64,000 nucleotides of DNA from positions 1 through 64,000 of the forward strand of contig BMWJ01000013.1 in the NCBI GenBank assembly GCA_014651175.1. The letters are read 5' to 3'. Positions within the stretch are counted from its first letter, which is position 1. Every line of letters begins with the position of its first letter. Below, one piece after another: positions 8,513-18,092 of the stretch. The notes under the pieces are model-generated. The model was given only the letters and a program-made list of their open reading frames with translations, did no database searches and was not told the DNA's origin. Position numbers and translations under genes: made by a program. Source of the stretch: Streptomyces clavifer (GTDB lineage: Bacteria > Actinomycetota > Actinomycetes > Streptomycetales > Streptomycetaceae).

Positions 8513-8646
8513 GGCCGGTCGCGCGGGGAACTTACGCCGAAGATCCATCTTGCTGCCGACGGCCCTGTAGCCCTCTCGCTTTCGTCCTGGCCGGCGGCCA
8601 GGCGAGCGACGCACCCCACTTCATGGACGTCATGGCCGGCCTCGCT
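8513..8646 (+). pseudogene. Remnant of an IS5-family transposase
   Basis: One frame gives GRSRGELTPKIHLAADG at 8513-8563, and a second gives VLAGGQASDAPHFMDVMAGL at about 8585-8646. Intact IS5-family transposases of Streptomyces read GRSRGGLTTKIHLA.DG...LAFVLTGGQ..D...F. through exactly this region, so both pieces are in the right order with a frameshift and small deletion between. The start, the DDE glutamate region and the ends are missing. Confidence 0.68.
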
Positions 8647-8649
8647 TAC

Positions 8650-9071
8650 CGCGTCGCCGCGGACGGCCTCGATTCAGACCGGACGTAGGACTACGACTGA
8701 CCGCGAGGACGGACGGCCTGTCCCGTAGCCGAGTACCGGCTCGAAGGCGAGGTGTCGGATACAAGGCAGGGCGAACGGTGTTCAGCGGACCTGTTGCGAG
8801 TGCGGGAGAACTTCCACGTCCGTGCATGGCATCACCGCCCTCAACGGGGAAGACGAGTTCAGTGTCAGACGGAGCCAGCTCGTTCCGTGACGGCGGGGTT
8901 GTGCAGCCGGGCGATGCCGAGCATGGCGGTGTGAACGCCATCGCCCTTCAAACGGCAGTCACGGAGGATTTTCCATGCCTTCATCCGACTACTGCACCAA
9001 CAAGCACGGCAAGCTGGCTTCTCGTGGGGAGCCAGGCACGCCCCATCTCATGAACTGAAAGGAGAGGCCCG
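8650..9071. other. Intergenic, possible IS debris
   Basis: About 420 bp between the IS5 remnant and the small membrane gene. No frame shows recognisable protein features and no inverted repeats typical of IS ends were found. Confidence 0.4.
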
Positions 9072-9248
9072 ATGCCAGGAAAACGCTGGTGGCTGCTCAT
9101 CGTCCTGATCGAGACGCTCATCTTCTGCACCATCGGTTACAACCTCAACGGCGGTAGACCAAGCATCCCTTGGGCGCTCGCAGGCCTGGGTTGCGGCGCA
9201 CTCACGGTACTCGTGATCATCAGAGCCCAGACGAGCCCGAAGAAGTAG
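9072..9248 (+). CDS. 58-residue two-helix membrane protein
   Basis: ATG 9072 is preceded by a strong ribosome site (AAAGGAGAGG, 5 nt spacing). The product starts MPGKRWWLLIVLIETLIFCT, has a first helix at residues 7-22, a short loop with a Gly-Gly, a second helix at about 33-50 (WALAGLGCGALTVLVIIR) and a basic tail TSPKK. A perfect hairpin follows 15 bp after the TAG. The combination of ribosome site, hydrophobic profile and terminator supports a real small gene. Function is unknown. Confidence 0.72.
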   Translation: MPGKRWWLLIVLIETLIFCTIGYNLNGGRPSIPWALAGLGCGALTVLVIIRAQTSPKK

Positions 9249-9262
9249 AGACGGCACGGTGC

Positions 9263-9295
9263 GTGCGGCCACCTCGACTCGCAGGGTGGCCGCAC
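9263..9295 (+). terminator. 11-bp hairpin after the small membrane gene
   Basis: GTGCGGCCACC at 9263-9273 pairs perfectly with GGTGGCCGCAC at 9285-9295 across an 11-nt loop. Confidence 0.7.
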
Positions 9296-9622
9296 CGCTG
9301 CGGTACGCGGCGAATTTAGGTCCGGGGTCCTGTTCCGGACCACTCCCGCTCGGTTCGGACCCTCAGTATCCGTAGATCGCCGCGTGCGCCACCTCCGGGT
9401 GGAACTGCCCAGCCGCCGATGTCGCCGGACACCGTCGAGGTCGCGGTCTTGGCGGAGGCGATGGCAGTGTCCGGGGACGCGAATGCGGCTGATGTGCCTC
9501 CGAGAGCGAGCACCGCACCCCGAGCGTCGCGAGCCGGAATCCGGTGTTGACGGGTGGGATGGGTGGGACGGGTGGGGCGCGATCGCACGAGACTGCACCT
9601 CTTCGTCGTCAGGGGGATGTCC
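9296..9622. other. Intergenic, possible decayed secreted protein on the minus strand
   Basis: On the minus strand one frame reads LALGGTSAAFASPDTAIASA, like a signal peptide end. A shifted frame ends AGQFHPEVAHAAIYGY at a stop near 9368. This could be a frameshifted small secreted protein, but the match is only to general character, so I do not call a gene. Confidence 0.3.
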
Positions 9623-10080
9623 ATGGGAACTGGGGGTTCGGAGCCTGTTGCGCGGGGCGCCAGAGCCGGATGCCGTGGTGATGCATCCCCTTTGGCTCTC
9701 GGCCTGCTGCTTCGGCGGGCTCATCGGCATGCGATGGCGGTGATGATGGAGGCACTACGGCCGCTCGGCATCGAGTTGCGGACACTTCTCCGTACTGCTG
9801 GTGCTGGTCGATCGCGGCCCTACGGTGCAGCGAGACCTCTCGACAGCGACCGGGCTGGACAAAGCAGGAATCATGAGGGTGGTGGACGACCTTGAACGCA
9901 AGGGACTCACCACACGCAAGTCCGTCCCCGGGGACAGGCGAGCACGGGCAGTGGAGATCTCACCTCGGGGACTCGACCTGTTTCAATCAGCACACATAGC
10001 GGCCGAGCCACTGGCTGGACGGCTCGTCGCCGGCCTGGAGCCGGCGAACCCGAACTGCTGACGGACCTGAGGGACACGGC
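9623..10080 (+). pseudogene. MarR-family transcriptional regulator, two frameshifts
   Basis: Starting at ATG 9623 (AGGGGG 6 nt upstream) the product reads through LLRRAHRHAMAVMMEALRPL then shifts frame at one extra base near 9782. The next frame gives HFSVLLVLVDRGPTVQRDLS, the winged helix (GLDKAGIMRVVDDLERKGL) and the wing (TRKSVPGDRRARAVEISPRG). A second extra base near 10041-10046 shifts again into EPELLTDLRDT, the normal last helix. These pieces in order are a whole MarR repressor of about 150 residues. Two independent single-base insertions argue for a real pseudogene. Confidence 0.8.
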
Positions 10081-10490
10081 TCGGCCCCGGACGAGCCGAT
10101 CGATCCGAGCAGCACGGTGTGGGCGCACCCGTTCCCGACGACGCTGGACAAGGGCGGTGCGGGCGGCGCTCACGCACCCCCACCGACATGGACGAGGCGC
10201 CCCGAGTCCGATGCCGGGTCCCGGCGGGAGACCCCGGCTCGAGAAGCAGCGCCGCCCCACGGAAGTAAGTATCTCGCGTGGTGTCTGCCGGGAACCCGCC
10301 AAGACGTCCTCGAGCCCTCAAGCAGCAGCACAGACACCGGCGGGAACGACTGTGCTGCGGGCGGCGCATCGGTGGCCGCAGCTGCGCCGCCCGCAGCCGG
10401 ACGGTCAGAGCGCAGCGACAGGAATGCCCTGGGCCGCCGTGGAGCGCCCCGGGAGAACGCCACGACGGCCGTGCCCCGCGTGAGTTCCCG
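10081..10490. other. Intergenic, nothing recognised
   Basis: About 410 bp between the MarR remnant and a small minus-strand gene. Both strands were read in all frames; nothing familiar was seen. Confidence 0.4.
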
Positions 10491-10682
10491 TCAGTTCAGG
10501 ACACGCAGCACCAGCCGCACCACCGCCATGCCCCCTCGCGCGATCCACCCGAGCACCCCGATCTCCACGGCCACCTCCGCGACATCCGCGACCGTCTCCG
10601 CCCGGTCGGACGCGGGATGGCACCGGGAGCAGGAACGGGGCCAACGACGCTTTCGCGCACCGCACTTCTTGCACATTCTCAT
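10491..10682 (-). CDS. Small zinc-ribbon-like protein with C-terminal hydrophobic helix
   Basis: A 63-residue product starting MRMCKKCGARKRRWPRSCSR. Two CxxC pairs (CKKC at 4-7, CSRC at 18-21) make a compact zinc ribbon. They are followed by an acidic helix (ETVADVAEVAVEIGVLG) and an amphipathic end (MAVVRLVLRVLN). ATG 10682 has AAGGGAGAA 7 nt upstream. The open frame extends further upstream but without a site. Such tiny ribbon proteins in Streptomyces have no assigned role. Confidence 0.65.
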   Translation of the reverse strand: MRMCKKCGARKRRWPRSCSRCHPASDRAETVADVAEVAVEIGVLGWIARGGMAVVRLVLRVLN

Positions 10683-10783
10683 AGCTCGATTCTCCCTTCT
10701 CGCCCGCGCCCCCAAGTCACTTCGACCCATCTCCTGGATCGCCCGGGCAGTGAATGCGGCTACCGACTGGAGGGACGGGCTGT

Positions 10784-11390
10784 TCAGTGGGGCATCAACA
10801 ACATGACCACTGTCCCCAGGGCCATCGTTCCGTCCCAGAAGTGGGCGTACGGATGCTCGGCGAGGGGTGCACCCTCGAGGTCCGGGATGTTCCGAAGCGT
10901 GGGCATGCCAGGGGTCAGCGACCACAGCGAGCAGATCAGCAGGTACAGGGCCAGCACCACGGTGATCAAGTCACCGGCCGCGGATCCCCCCGGCCTGGGG
11001 GCCGGAATGCTCGGCTTGGCGCACCGTATGCCCACCGTGCGAGGAGCTCGCCATGGAGTGGGACATCCAAGCCATCGCAGCCATGCCGGCTGCCGCCTGC
11101 ATACTCCTGGCGGTCGTAGTCCTTCTCGATCCCCGGCGGTGACTGACTGCGGTCGAACAGAACCACAGCGCGGCAGCAGCGAAGAAGGCCGTCTGCGGCA
11201 TCAGGGGCAGCGCCCGACCCCAGCTCCAGGGCATCGCCGCCATGGCGAGGGCCATGGCGGCGTGCAGGAGATGGTCGACCCTGCTGCGCCATCCCGATTC
11301 CTGGCGCAGCAGCCCCTGCCTCAGTCCGTGGATCGATGCGGCCACGAAGAGCACCGTGAGCATGCAGTACACGACGTCGGGGGCGCTCAT
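10784..11390 (-). pseudogene. DUF5134 membrane protein, frameshifted in a C6/G6 run
   Basis: The N-terminal part from ATG 11390 has four hydrophobic helices and the His/Met-rich signature of DUF5134 (HHGL-like SIHGLRQG, DHLLHAAMALAMAAMPW, WMSHSMASSSHGGH). The next helix, ITVVLALYLLICSLWSL, and the end FWDGTMALGTVVMLLMP are in another frame. Deleting one G from the six-base run at 10986-10991 (C on the plus strand) joins them as AGGSAAGDLITVV. The restored protein would be about 200 residues, the normal length. Met and His richness suggests metal binding, but that is inference. Confidence 0.75.
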
Positions 11391-11464
11391 GCTTCTCCGA
11401 GCTCTCCTGTGGAGCGGACAGGCTGCTTTCAAGGCCCCTGCCTTGAACGGGCTCGGGCAGCAGG

Positions 11465-11914
11465 TCAGTTGGTCGGTCGCGGGGCGCGCAGGTGGATACG
11501 CCGCGCCAGCTCCTCCTCGTCGACCAGCTCGAGCATGGGCTTGCCCGGCGCGCACAACATCGTCACCACGAACGTGGTCTTCGCGTCGGTCAGGGCGTTG
11601 CCGTCCTGGTAGTGGATCGCGTCGCCGCCGGGCTCCCAGAAAGTTCCACCGGCCTCGACGATGCGCTCGGGCTCGCCCTCGAGTTCAAAGCGGACGGCGC
11701 CCTCGATGACGTAGCCGAAGGCGGGACCTGAGTGACGGTGCGGAGGGGTGCCGGGGTCTCCGGGCTCCCACTCGACGTGGATCGTCATTGCCGAGGCACC
11801 TTCGGGGACCGTGACCGGGGCGGTGTCCTGCAGCATCCTGGCCGCTGTCATCCAGCCTGCCGACCCCGCCTCGTCCGTCCCGTGCACGTGTGCAGAGTGG
11901 TTGTCCGACATCAT
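11465..11914 (-). CDS. Cupin-domain protein
   Basis: A 149-residue single cupin barrel. Cupin motif 1 is visible as GTPPHRHSGPAFGYVIEGAV (about residues 55-74) with metal-ligand His-x-His and a later Glu. Motif 2 is GDAIHYQDGNAL (about 97-108). Enzymes or sensors of this kind bind a divalent metal; the substrate is unknown. It starts with a cluster MMSDNHSAHVHG that is itself His-rich. Upstream and divergent lies the remnant of an NmrA-like reductase, suggesting the pair was once a stress-response unit. Confidence 0.88.
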   Translation of the reverse strand: MMSDNHSAHVHGTDEAGSAGWMTAARMLQDTAPVTVPEGASAMTIHVEWEPGDPGTPPHRHSGPAFGYVIEGAVRFELEGEPERIVEAGGTFWEPGGDAIHYQDGNALTDAKTTFVVTMLCAPGKPMLELVDEEELARRIHLRAPRPTN

Positions 11915-12189
11915 GTTGTACCTTCCGTGGGTTCCACCGCGTCATGGGGGATGCGCCGTCAGCTGCTCCCGCGTGCCGCAGCATCCGCCCCAGGACCGTT
12001 CTTCCTGATGACCGGATGCACCTTGCATCTGTGACACGGGTGACCATTCCGATCCCGTTCGTCTGCACTTGCAAGACCTGTAGCGTCGGTGTGCTCTCAC
12101 ATGAGCGAATGCAGCGCTGTCCGGTAGGTCCTCCTACGCGGAGAAGGCGTCGGCGTCTCCCCGCGGCAGTGCCTCACGAGCGCACTGCC

Positions 12190-12375
12190 CGGTGCCGAAG
12201 CCGTGGTCGATGTCACCGATGCGGCTTCTCGGAGGGAGACAGCGGGCGTGAACTTCTTCGGTCTGGCGACGGCCACCCTCCTACAGGCTGCGGTCGCGGC
12301 GGTTGCTGAGCACTACGTCGTACTGTCTGCCGTGGGCCCCGAGCATGCCGGGCCGGCTACTGCCGCGCGGCTGCT
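12190..12375 (+). pseudogene. Remnant of an NmrA-like NAD(P)H-binding reductase
   Basis: The frame through 12203 reads GAEAVVDVTDAASRRETAG, then VNFFGLATATLLQAAVAAVA, then EHYVVLSAVGPEH. It aligns residue for residue with the middle of the intact reductase at 20059-20805 (ASVVVDVSNSPSFEDDACME, FFRTSTGNLLKAEAEAGVAH, HVALSVVGTD). The Rossmann N-terminus and the second half are missing or unrecognisable. It is a decayed paralogue of that gene. Confidence 0.65.
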
Positions 12376-12625
12376 TCAGGAGCATCGTGTGCGGCACTCC
12401 CCCGCTTCCCTGCTCCATCGCGTGCCATACCATCCTTCGAGTCCGTTGAGACTGCCCCTCGCCTGTGAACAAGCACGAGGACGGCGGGCACGTGGTCTCC
12501 GGCATCGCGAGAGGACCACCATCCACTACGCGGACTCGGCACGCGCGCTTTCGGAGAGGCTGCCGAGCGGGTGTCGCAGTGAAACCGGCTCGCTTTGCGC
12601 GACCTGGCGACGAGATCATGGACAG

Positions 12626-13135
12626 ATGACGTCGACCGAACCAACAGCCCGCGAGCTTCAGGACCGAGCCGTTCTCTGGAGCATGGGCGAGATTCGTGCG
12701 ACCGATGTCGTCGCTGGCGCCTGTGATGCGCTCGTCGCCGGCCTCGACAGTCCCGCTCTGCGGATGCTGGCCGCGTGCACACGCGCGGAGGCGGATTATG
12801 ACGTCCCCGATCTCCTTCTCCCAGCACTCAACGAACTCGGCCTCACCTTCTACCCAGCGGACAGCGTTGCCGGACAGGAAGCCGCCGCACGAGCACTCGC
12901 CGCCCGGACGCTGGCCGGCGAGCTGACACCACGCGAGCTGGCCCTCCGGATCCACCAGCGCTTCGGGCACGAACTGCCCTTGGTCGAACAACTTGCCAAC
13001 CTGGACGACGAGTACGACATCGTCGAATACGGCGACAGGGCACCAGCACAGGTCGACGCCGAAGTTCTGGCCGAAGCTCATCGGCTCACTCAGCATCCTC
13101 GTGTCGCACCCGACCCCAGGGATCCACCGACCTGA
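12626..13135 (+). CDS. Hypothetical acidic helical protein
   Basis: A 169-residue cytoplasmic protein starting MTSTEPTARELQDRAVLWSM at ATG 12626. It is acidic and almost entirely helical (ALRMLAACTRAEADYDVPDL, then GQEAAARALAARTLAGELTP) and ends in a Pro/Asp-rich tail. The pattern resembles small immunity-type or DUF proteins of Streptomyces, but I recognise no family. The open frame extends upstream through the reductase remnant, which I exclude. Confidence 0.6.
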   Translation: MTSTEPTARELQDRAVLWSMGEIRATDVVAGACDALVAGLDSPALRMLAACTRAEADYDVPDLLLPALNELGLTFYPADSVAGQEAAARALAARTLAGELTPRELALRIHQRFGHELPLVEQLANLDDEYDIVEYGDRAPAQVDAEVLAEAHRLTQHPRVAPDPRDPPT

Positions 13136-13165
13136 AGCACACATTGGTGGAGCAGCGGCTTCTCA

Positions 13166-13290
13166 CGGAGGAGGCGGATCAAGGTGAAGGCGTTCGGCGT
13201 CAACGGGACCGAGGTCACCACCCGCAGGGTGTGAGTCGGACGCCGTCGTGACCCACCCCCGTGTTCCGGGGCCGGCCGACGCAGGTCCAC
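13166..13290 (+). pseudogene. Possible N-terminal scrap of a zinc-type alcohol dehydrogenase
   Basis: One frame reads IKVKAFGVNGTEVTTRR (about 13180-13230) and a shifted frame continues ESDAVVTHPRVPG. Zinc-dependent dehydrogenases and quinone reductases typically read VRVKAFGLN.SE...R.G.......P.VPG.E at residues 25-65. The match is short and no other part of the enzyme follows, so this is a tentative call. Confidence 0.35.
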
Positions 13291-13572
13291 CGGCCCCGCA
13301 AAGACCGACTGGGCCACTGCAGAGTCCCGAGTCGTCCTCCGCGCGGGCCGGGAACGGGGTGGTGCACGCCTTCGGCGCACCATAGGTCGAGGCCCCGCGT
13401 ACGTGCGCGGGGCACGCCGCCGACCGTGGAGCCGGCGCGTCAAGGTATGCCGCCCTGGGCTACGGAGGTTCGCCGACGGCCATCGGCGTGCGGGCCCCAC
13501 TGTGTGCCTCGCCAAGCTGCCCCCGGAATTATGGGCGCCCGCCGAGCCCGGCTGTAGCATCGAAACCTATAA

Positions 13573-13617
13573 GGAGATAGTCTCCGCTTCGTTCCGGCGA
13601 TACGGAATTAGTCCCCG
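13573..13617. promoter_or_regulatory. Paired operator-like palindromes upstream of the TetR gene
   Basis: GGAG-N5-CTCC at 13573-13585 and the near-palindrome CGGAA-N5-CCCCG at 13603-13617, centres 31 bp apart, lie 26-70 bp before the TetR start. The same pair with the same surrounding words recurs at 15954-16003. This is the arrangement expected of an autoregulating TetR repressor. Confidence 0.6.
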
Positions 13618-13642
13618 CATCGTCAACGAGAGGTGCACCGAC

Positions 13643-14263
13643 ATGGGTGATGCAGCCACCGGCGAGCGTCGACAGCGGACGGACAAGCAGCGCAACCGCA
13701 CGCACATCCTTGAGGTCGCGGAGGAGTTCTTCGCCGAGCAGGGCATCACCGGCTCCATGGACGCCATCGCCAAGCGGGCCGGTGTCGGCCCGGGCACCCT
13801 CTACCGGCACTTCCCCAACCGTGAGGCGCTGCTGGCTGCGTTGCTGCAGGCGCGCGACGAACAGCTTGTGGCCCGTCGCGCCGCCATCCAGCACGAGGTG
13901 ACCGACTCCCGCGCCGCGCTCGCACTGTGGCTTCAGGCACTGGGCGAATGGGTGACCGCCTTCGACGGCATGCCCGAACCCCTACGGGCCGCTCTGACCG
14001 AGGGCACGTCCCCCCTGGCGATCACCTGTCAGGGCTTCGTCACGACCACCGAGGACTTCCTGCAAGCGGCCCAGCGCGACGGCGGCGCCAAATCCTGGGT
14101 GCGGGGACGCGACCTGTTCCTCAGTACGTTGGCCACCGCTTGGGCACACGGTGCCGCCATGGCCGACGATTCGTCGCCCGACGCACTCGCTTCCCTCATG
14201 CGCAGCGGGTGGGAGATGCCCGCGCCGGGCACGGACCCCGGGAGCGGCGAAGGCCCTCCGTAA
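13643..14263 (+). CDS. TetR/AcrR-family transcriptional repressor
   Basis: A 206-residue regulator. The N-terminal HTH is canonical: RTHILEVAEEFFAEQGITGS followed by MDAIAKRAGVGPGTLYRHFP at about residues 20-60. The C-terminal ligand-binding part (from about LLAALLQARDEQ) is all helical and follows the SbtR/YcdC-like pattern. ATG 13643 is preceded by GAGAGG about 10 nt upstream. The operator pair upstream and its second copy in front of a flavin-monooxygenase remnant suggest that this protein controls both itself and nearby oxidoreductases. Effector unknown. Confidence 0.92.
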   Translation: MGDAATGERRQRTDKQRNRTHILEVAEEFFAEQGITGSMDAIAKRAGVGPGTLYRHFPNREALLAALLQARDEQLVARRAAIQHEVTDSRAALALWLQALGEWVTAFDGMPEPLRAALTEGTSPLAITCQGFVTTTEDFLQAAQRDGGAKSWVRGRDLFLSTLATAWAHGAAMADDSSPDALASLMRSGWEMPAPGTDPGSGEGPP

Positions 14264-14688
14264 CCGCAGGAGGAAACGTCACGGCCCTGCGAGGGCATTC
14301 TCTCGAAAGCTCACCACCGGGCACGCGCACCCTCACCCACGACCGCCAGGTGGCCATGGCGCTGATCGAAGACACCGGGTTCGACGCCGGGACGCTCGCC
14401 GAACCCTTGCACCGGCAGCCGGGCGCGCCGGGCTACTGCACAGACCTCACACGCGCGAGAAGATGCCGTGCGCGCTGGTGGCGGCAGAGGCGGGGCGGCT
14501 GCCCAAGCGGCGCGCCCTGGCCGTCGCCGCGATCCGGGAAAGGGTCGGAGGCGCCGCCGCCACGAACCCCGACGCGGAGTACGGCGTCCGCCTGAACCGG
14601 GCCCTGTTCATGCGAGCCCCCGGAACGTGTGCCGCACTCGGGCATCTCGTCGGCTGTGGAGCGGTACACGGCGCGCCCACCCCAGACG
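14264..14688. other. Intergenic, possible decayed coding
   Basis: Frames here give plausible but unassignable pieces (RQVAMALIEDTGFDAGTLAE, then in a shifted frame CALVAAEAGRLPKRRALAVA). It may be another broken gene. No family is recognised. Confidence 0.3.
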
Positions 14689-14722
14689 CCTCGGCCCGGC
14701 GTCGGTCGACGCCGGGCCGAGG
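14689..14722 (-). terminator. 16-bp perfect inverted repeat
   Basis: Arm 14689-14704 is the exact reverse complement of 14707-14722 with only GT between, so in RNA the inner two pairs would open into a loop. It lies 47 bp past the stop of the minus-strand F420-type reductase. Confidence 0.7.
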
Positions 14723-14768
14723 TTCGCGGACAGCGCACGGGGTTACCGCACTGCCCGGACACGTGCTG

Positions 14769-15485
14769 TCAGAAGGTGCGCGCGGCGACCTTCACCCGCT
14801 GGGCCGTCCGCAGCGCGTCGCGCAGCTTGTAAGCCGGCACCGGAGCCGCGGGAGCCTGGAGCATGCGCTCGGCCGGCACGTCGGGATCTGCCAGGTAGAT
14901 ACGGGTGTAGGCGCCGGCCTCGGGCTCGAAGCGCCAGCTTTCGTCCAGGGCTCCGGCATCCACCGTGTCGAAGCCGAGTCGGCCGATCAGTTCAGCCGCC
15001 CGGGCCTTCGCGTCGGGGTCGCTGCCGGCGATGGGGAGGGCGCTGCGGTCCGGAGCCCCGGCGGGCCGGGCCAGCTGGGGGATGTGGTGGGCCAGGATGT
15101 TGTTGAAGGCCTTGATCAGCAGCGCGCCGGGCAGGAGCTGCTGCTCCAGCTCCGCCGTGGTCACCTCCTCGGAGTCGAGTTCGGTGATCCGGCCGTCGCG
15201 GTACGGGTAGTAGTTGCCGGTGTCCAGCACGGTCCTGCCCGTCAACAGGCCGGCGGGCAGGTCGCGGTACGCGGTCAGGGGAATGCTGAGCAGGGTCGCC
15301 TCGCCGGCGCGGGCGGCCTCCTCGGCGGTGCCTGCCGTGGCGCGCGGCCCCAGTTCGTCGATGAGGTCCGTCAGGCTCTCGGGACCGCGCGAGTTGGCGA
15401 TCACCACCTCGATGTCCGCAGCCACCGCCAGCCGTGCGACGGCGGACCCGATGTTGCCGCTTCCGATGATTCCCAGCGTAGTCAT
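14769..15485 (-). CDS. NADP/F420-type oxidoreductase (F420_oxidored domain)
   Basis: A 238-residue Rossmann protein of the NADPH-dependent F420 reductase-like family. The dinucleotide loop GIIGSGNIGSAVAR lies at residues 5-18, followed by the ribose-binding strand EVVIANSRGPES, whose Asn-Ser-Arg suggests NADP preference. The central motif LIKAFNNILAHH and the end EPEAGAYTRIYLAD fit the family. Redox partner is not certain. It is monocistronic on the minus strand, with a hairpin downstream, between the TetR gene and a decayed flavin monooxygenase, so it probably belongs to the same detoxification regulon. Confidence 0.88.
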   Translation of the reverse strand: MTTLGIIGSGNIGSAVARLAVAADIEVVIANSRGPESLTDLIDELGPRATAGTAEEAARAGEATLLSIPLTAYRDLPAGLLTGRTVLDTGNYYPYRDGRITELDSEEVTTAELEQQLLPGALLIKAFNNILAHHIPQLARPAGAPDRSALPIAGSDPDAKARAAELIGRLGFDTVDAGALDESWRFEPEAGAYTRIYLADPDVPAERMLQAPAAPVPAYKLRDALRTAQRVKVAARTF

Positions 15486-15634
15486 CGTTGCTCCTTGCTT
15501 CCTTGATGTGTGCCCGGGGCCGAGCGGCCCGGGCAGGTTTCGGTGATCATCGCCCGCAGTGCCACGTGCCGGGTGGAGCAGGGCGTGTGCGCCGTCTCGT
15601 GCCTCGGCCCGTGATCAGGGCCCGCATCCTGCCC

Positions 15635-15924
15635 GATGGTGGAGACCAGCCCGATCCGCTCCGTCTCGCGCGCTATGGACGTCATCACGAGCAACGGGTC
15701 GATCGGAAAATGCGGGCCTGGTGTTCGTGGTCCGCATCCAGAACCGGAGTGTCCGCAAAGAACAGCAACTGGATCTTTCCTCGCTCGGTTGCCTGCGCGT
15801 ACCGCACGAACCGGTCCCTGTCCGTATGGCTGCGCAGGTTCGTCCAGGGAAGGCGCCACGACCCGGGTTCGGCTCCGTAGCCGCTGGTGAACTGCATGCA
15901 CAGGAGCATCAGGCGACGTGACAC
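15635..15924 (-). pseudogene. N-terminal remnant of an LLM-class flavin monooxygenase (NtaA/SnaA/DszA type)
   Basis: From GTG 15924 (GGAGAGGGCG upstream) the frame reads SRRLMLLCMQFTSGYGAEPG, WRLPWTNLRSHTDRDRFVRY and ERGKIQLLFFADTPVLDADH. A frameshift at about 15711-15719 leads to HFPIDPLLVMTSIARETERI then GLVSTI, after which homology ends abruptly. Members of this family are about 440 residues, so some 340 residues are missing. The copy of the TetR-gene operator pair lies 30-79 bp upstream of its start. Confidence 0.72.
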
Positions 15925-15953
15925 GACCGCCCTCTCCAGGCGGGACAATGAAG

Positions 15954-16003
15954 CGGAGGGTGTCTCCGATTGGCTGCTTCCGACGATACGGAGACATCCT
16001 CCG
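15954..16003. promoter_or_regulatory. Second copy of the paired CGGAG-N5-CTCCG operator
   Basis: CGGAG-N5-CTCCG at 15954-15968 and again at 15989-16003, centres 35 bp apart. The sequence between and after (TTCCGACGATACGGA and then CGCATTGTCAA) repeats the words found at 13591-13625 before the TetR gene (TTCCGGCGATACGGA, CGCATCGTCAA). It lies just upstream of the flavin-monooxygenase remnant. Confidence 0.62.
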
Positions 16004-17443
<1,440 letters not shown>

Positions 17444-17444
<1 letters not shown>

Positions 17445-17863
17445 CAGGTACTCCTTCGTGGTGGTGTGACGTGCGGTGGTCGGGCTGGTCGGTGGGCCGG
17501 GCCCGGAGTTCGGCGACGGCCGTGTGCCGGGACCGGCTCGCTGTGCAGGTGATCCCGTCGGCGATGTCCGCGGGGAGGAGGCGCTCGTGCTGCTCGTTGT
17601 ACGGATTGAGGATCTCGGTGTGGATGGTGTCGCTGTCGTGCGAGTTCAGCTCGGTGTCGACAGCGCCCGGCTCCAGGACACCCCTCCGTACATGGCACCC
17701 ACCCACCCGTACATGCCGGCCTGCCGGCTCCTGGCGCCCTCTTGCGGCGGGCCACCAGAGCGACCGTGGCGCCCTGGTCGGTAAGCCGGCGGGCGGGGTC
17801 GGCGCCGATACCGCTGCTCGCGCCGGTGACGAGGGCGACGGTGCCGGTCAGTTTCGAAGCCAT
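17444..17863 (-). pseudogene. Short-chain dehydrogenase with a large internal deletion
   Basis: The N-terminus is a textbook classical SDR (MASKLTGTVALVTGASSGIG, GATVALVARRK). The C-terminus appears in another frame (LEPGAVDTELNSHDSDTIHT, LLPADIADGITCTASRSRHT, AELRARPTDQP). Everything between, including the Asn-Ser-Tyr-Lys active site, about 120 residues, is gone, and the original stop is lost. The 9-bp direct repeat CCGTACATG flanks the junction at 17686-17694 and 17707-17715. The two ends match the 245-residue SDR family common in Streptomyces beside AKR genes. Confidence 0.8.
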
Positions 17864-18092
17864 GGGTCTTCCCTGTGCGCGGGGCAGGCGGTGTCACACC
17901 GTGCGGGCCGCAGAGGGTGTGAGGGCCGTCGGCCTGCCAGTGCCATGATCAGTGCGGTGCAACAGGCCCGCTATCCAGGCAACCACTCGCCGACCCGCCG
18001 CGGAGGCCCGTACGGGGGCGCGTTCGTCCGGGGGTCCAGCAGTACCCCTTTCGCTGCCCGGCAGGTCCACGGGCGCGCCGTACCGTGGATGC

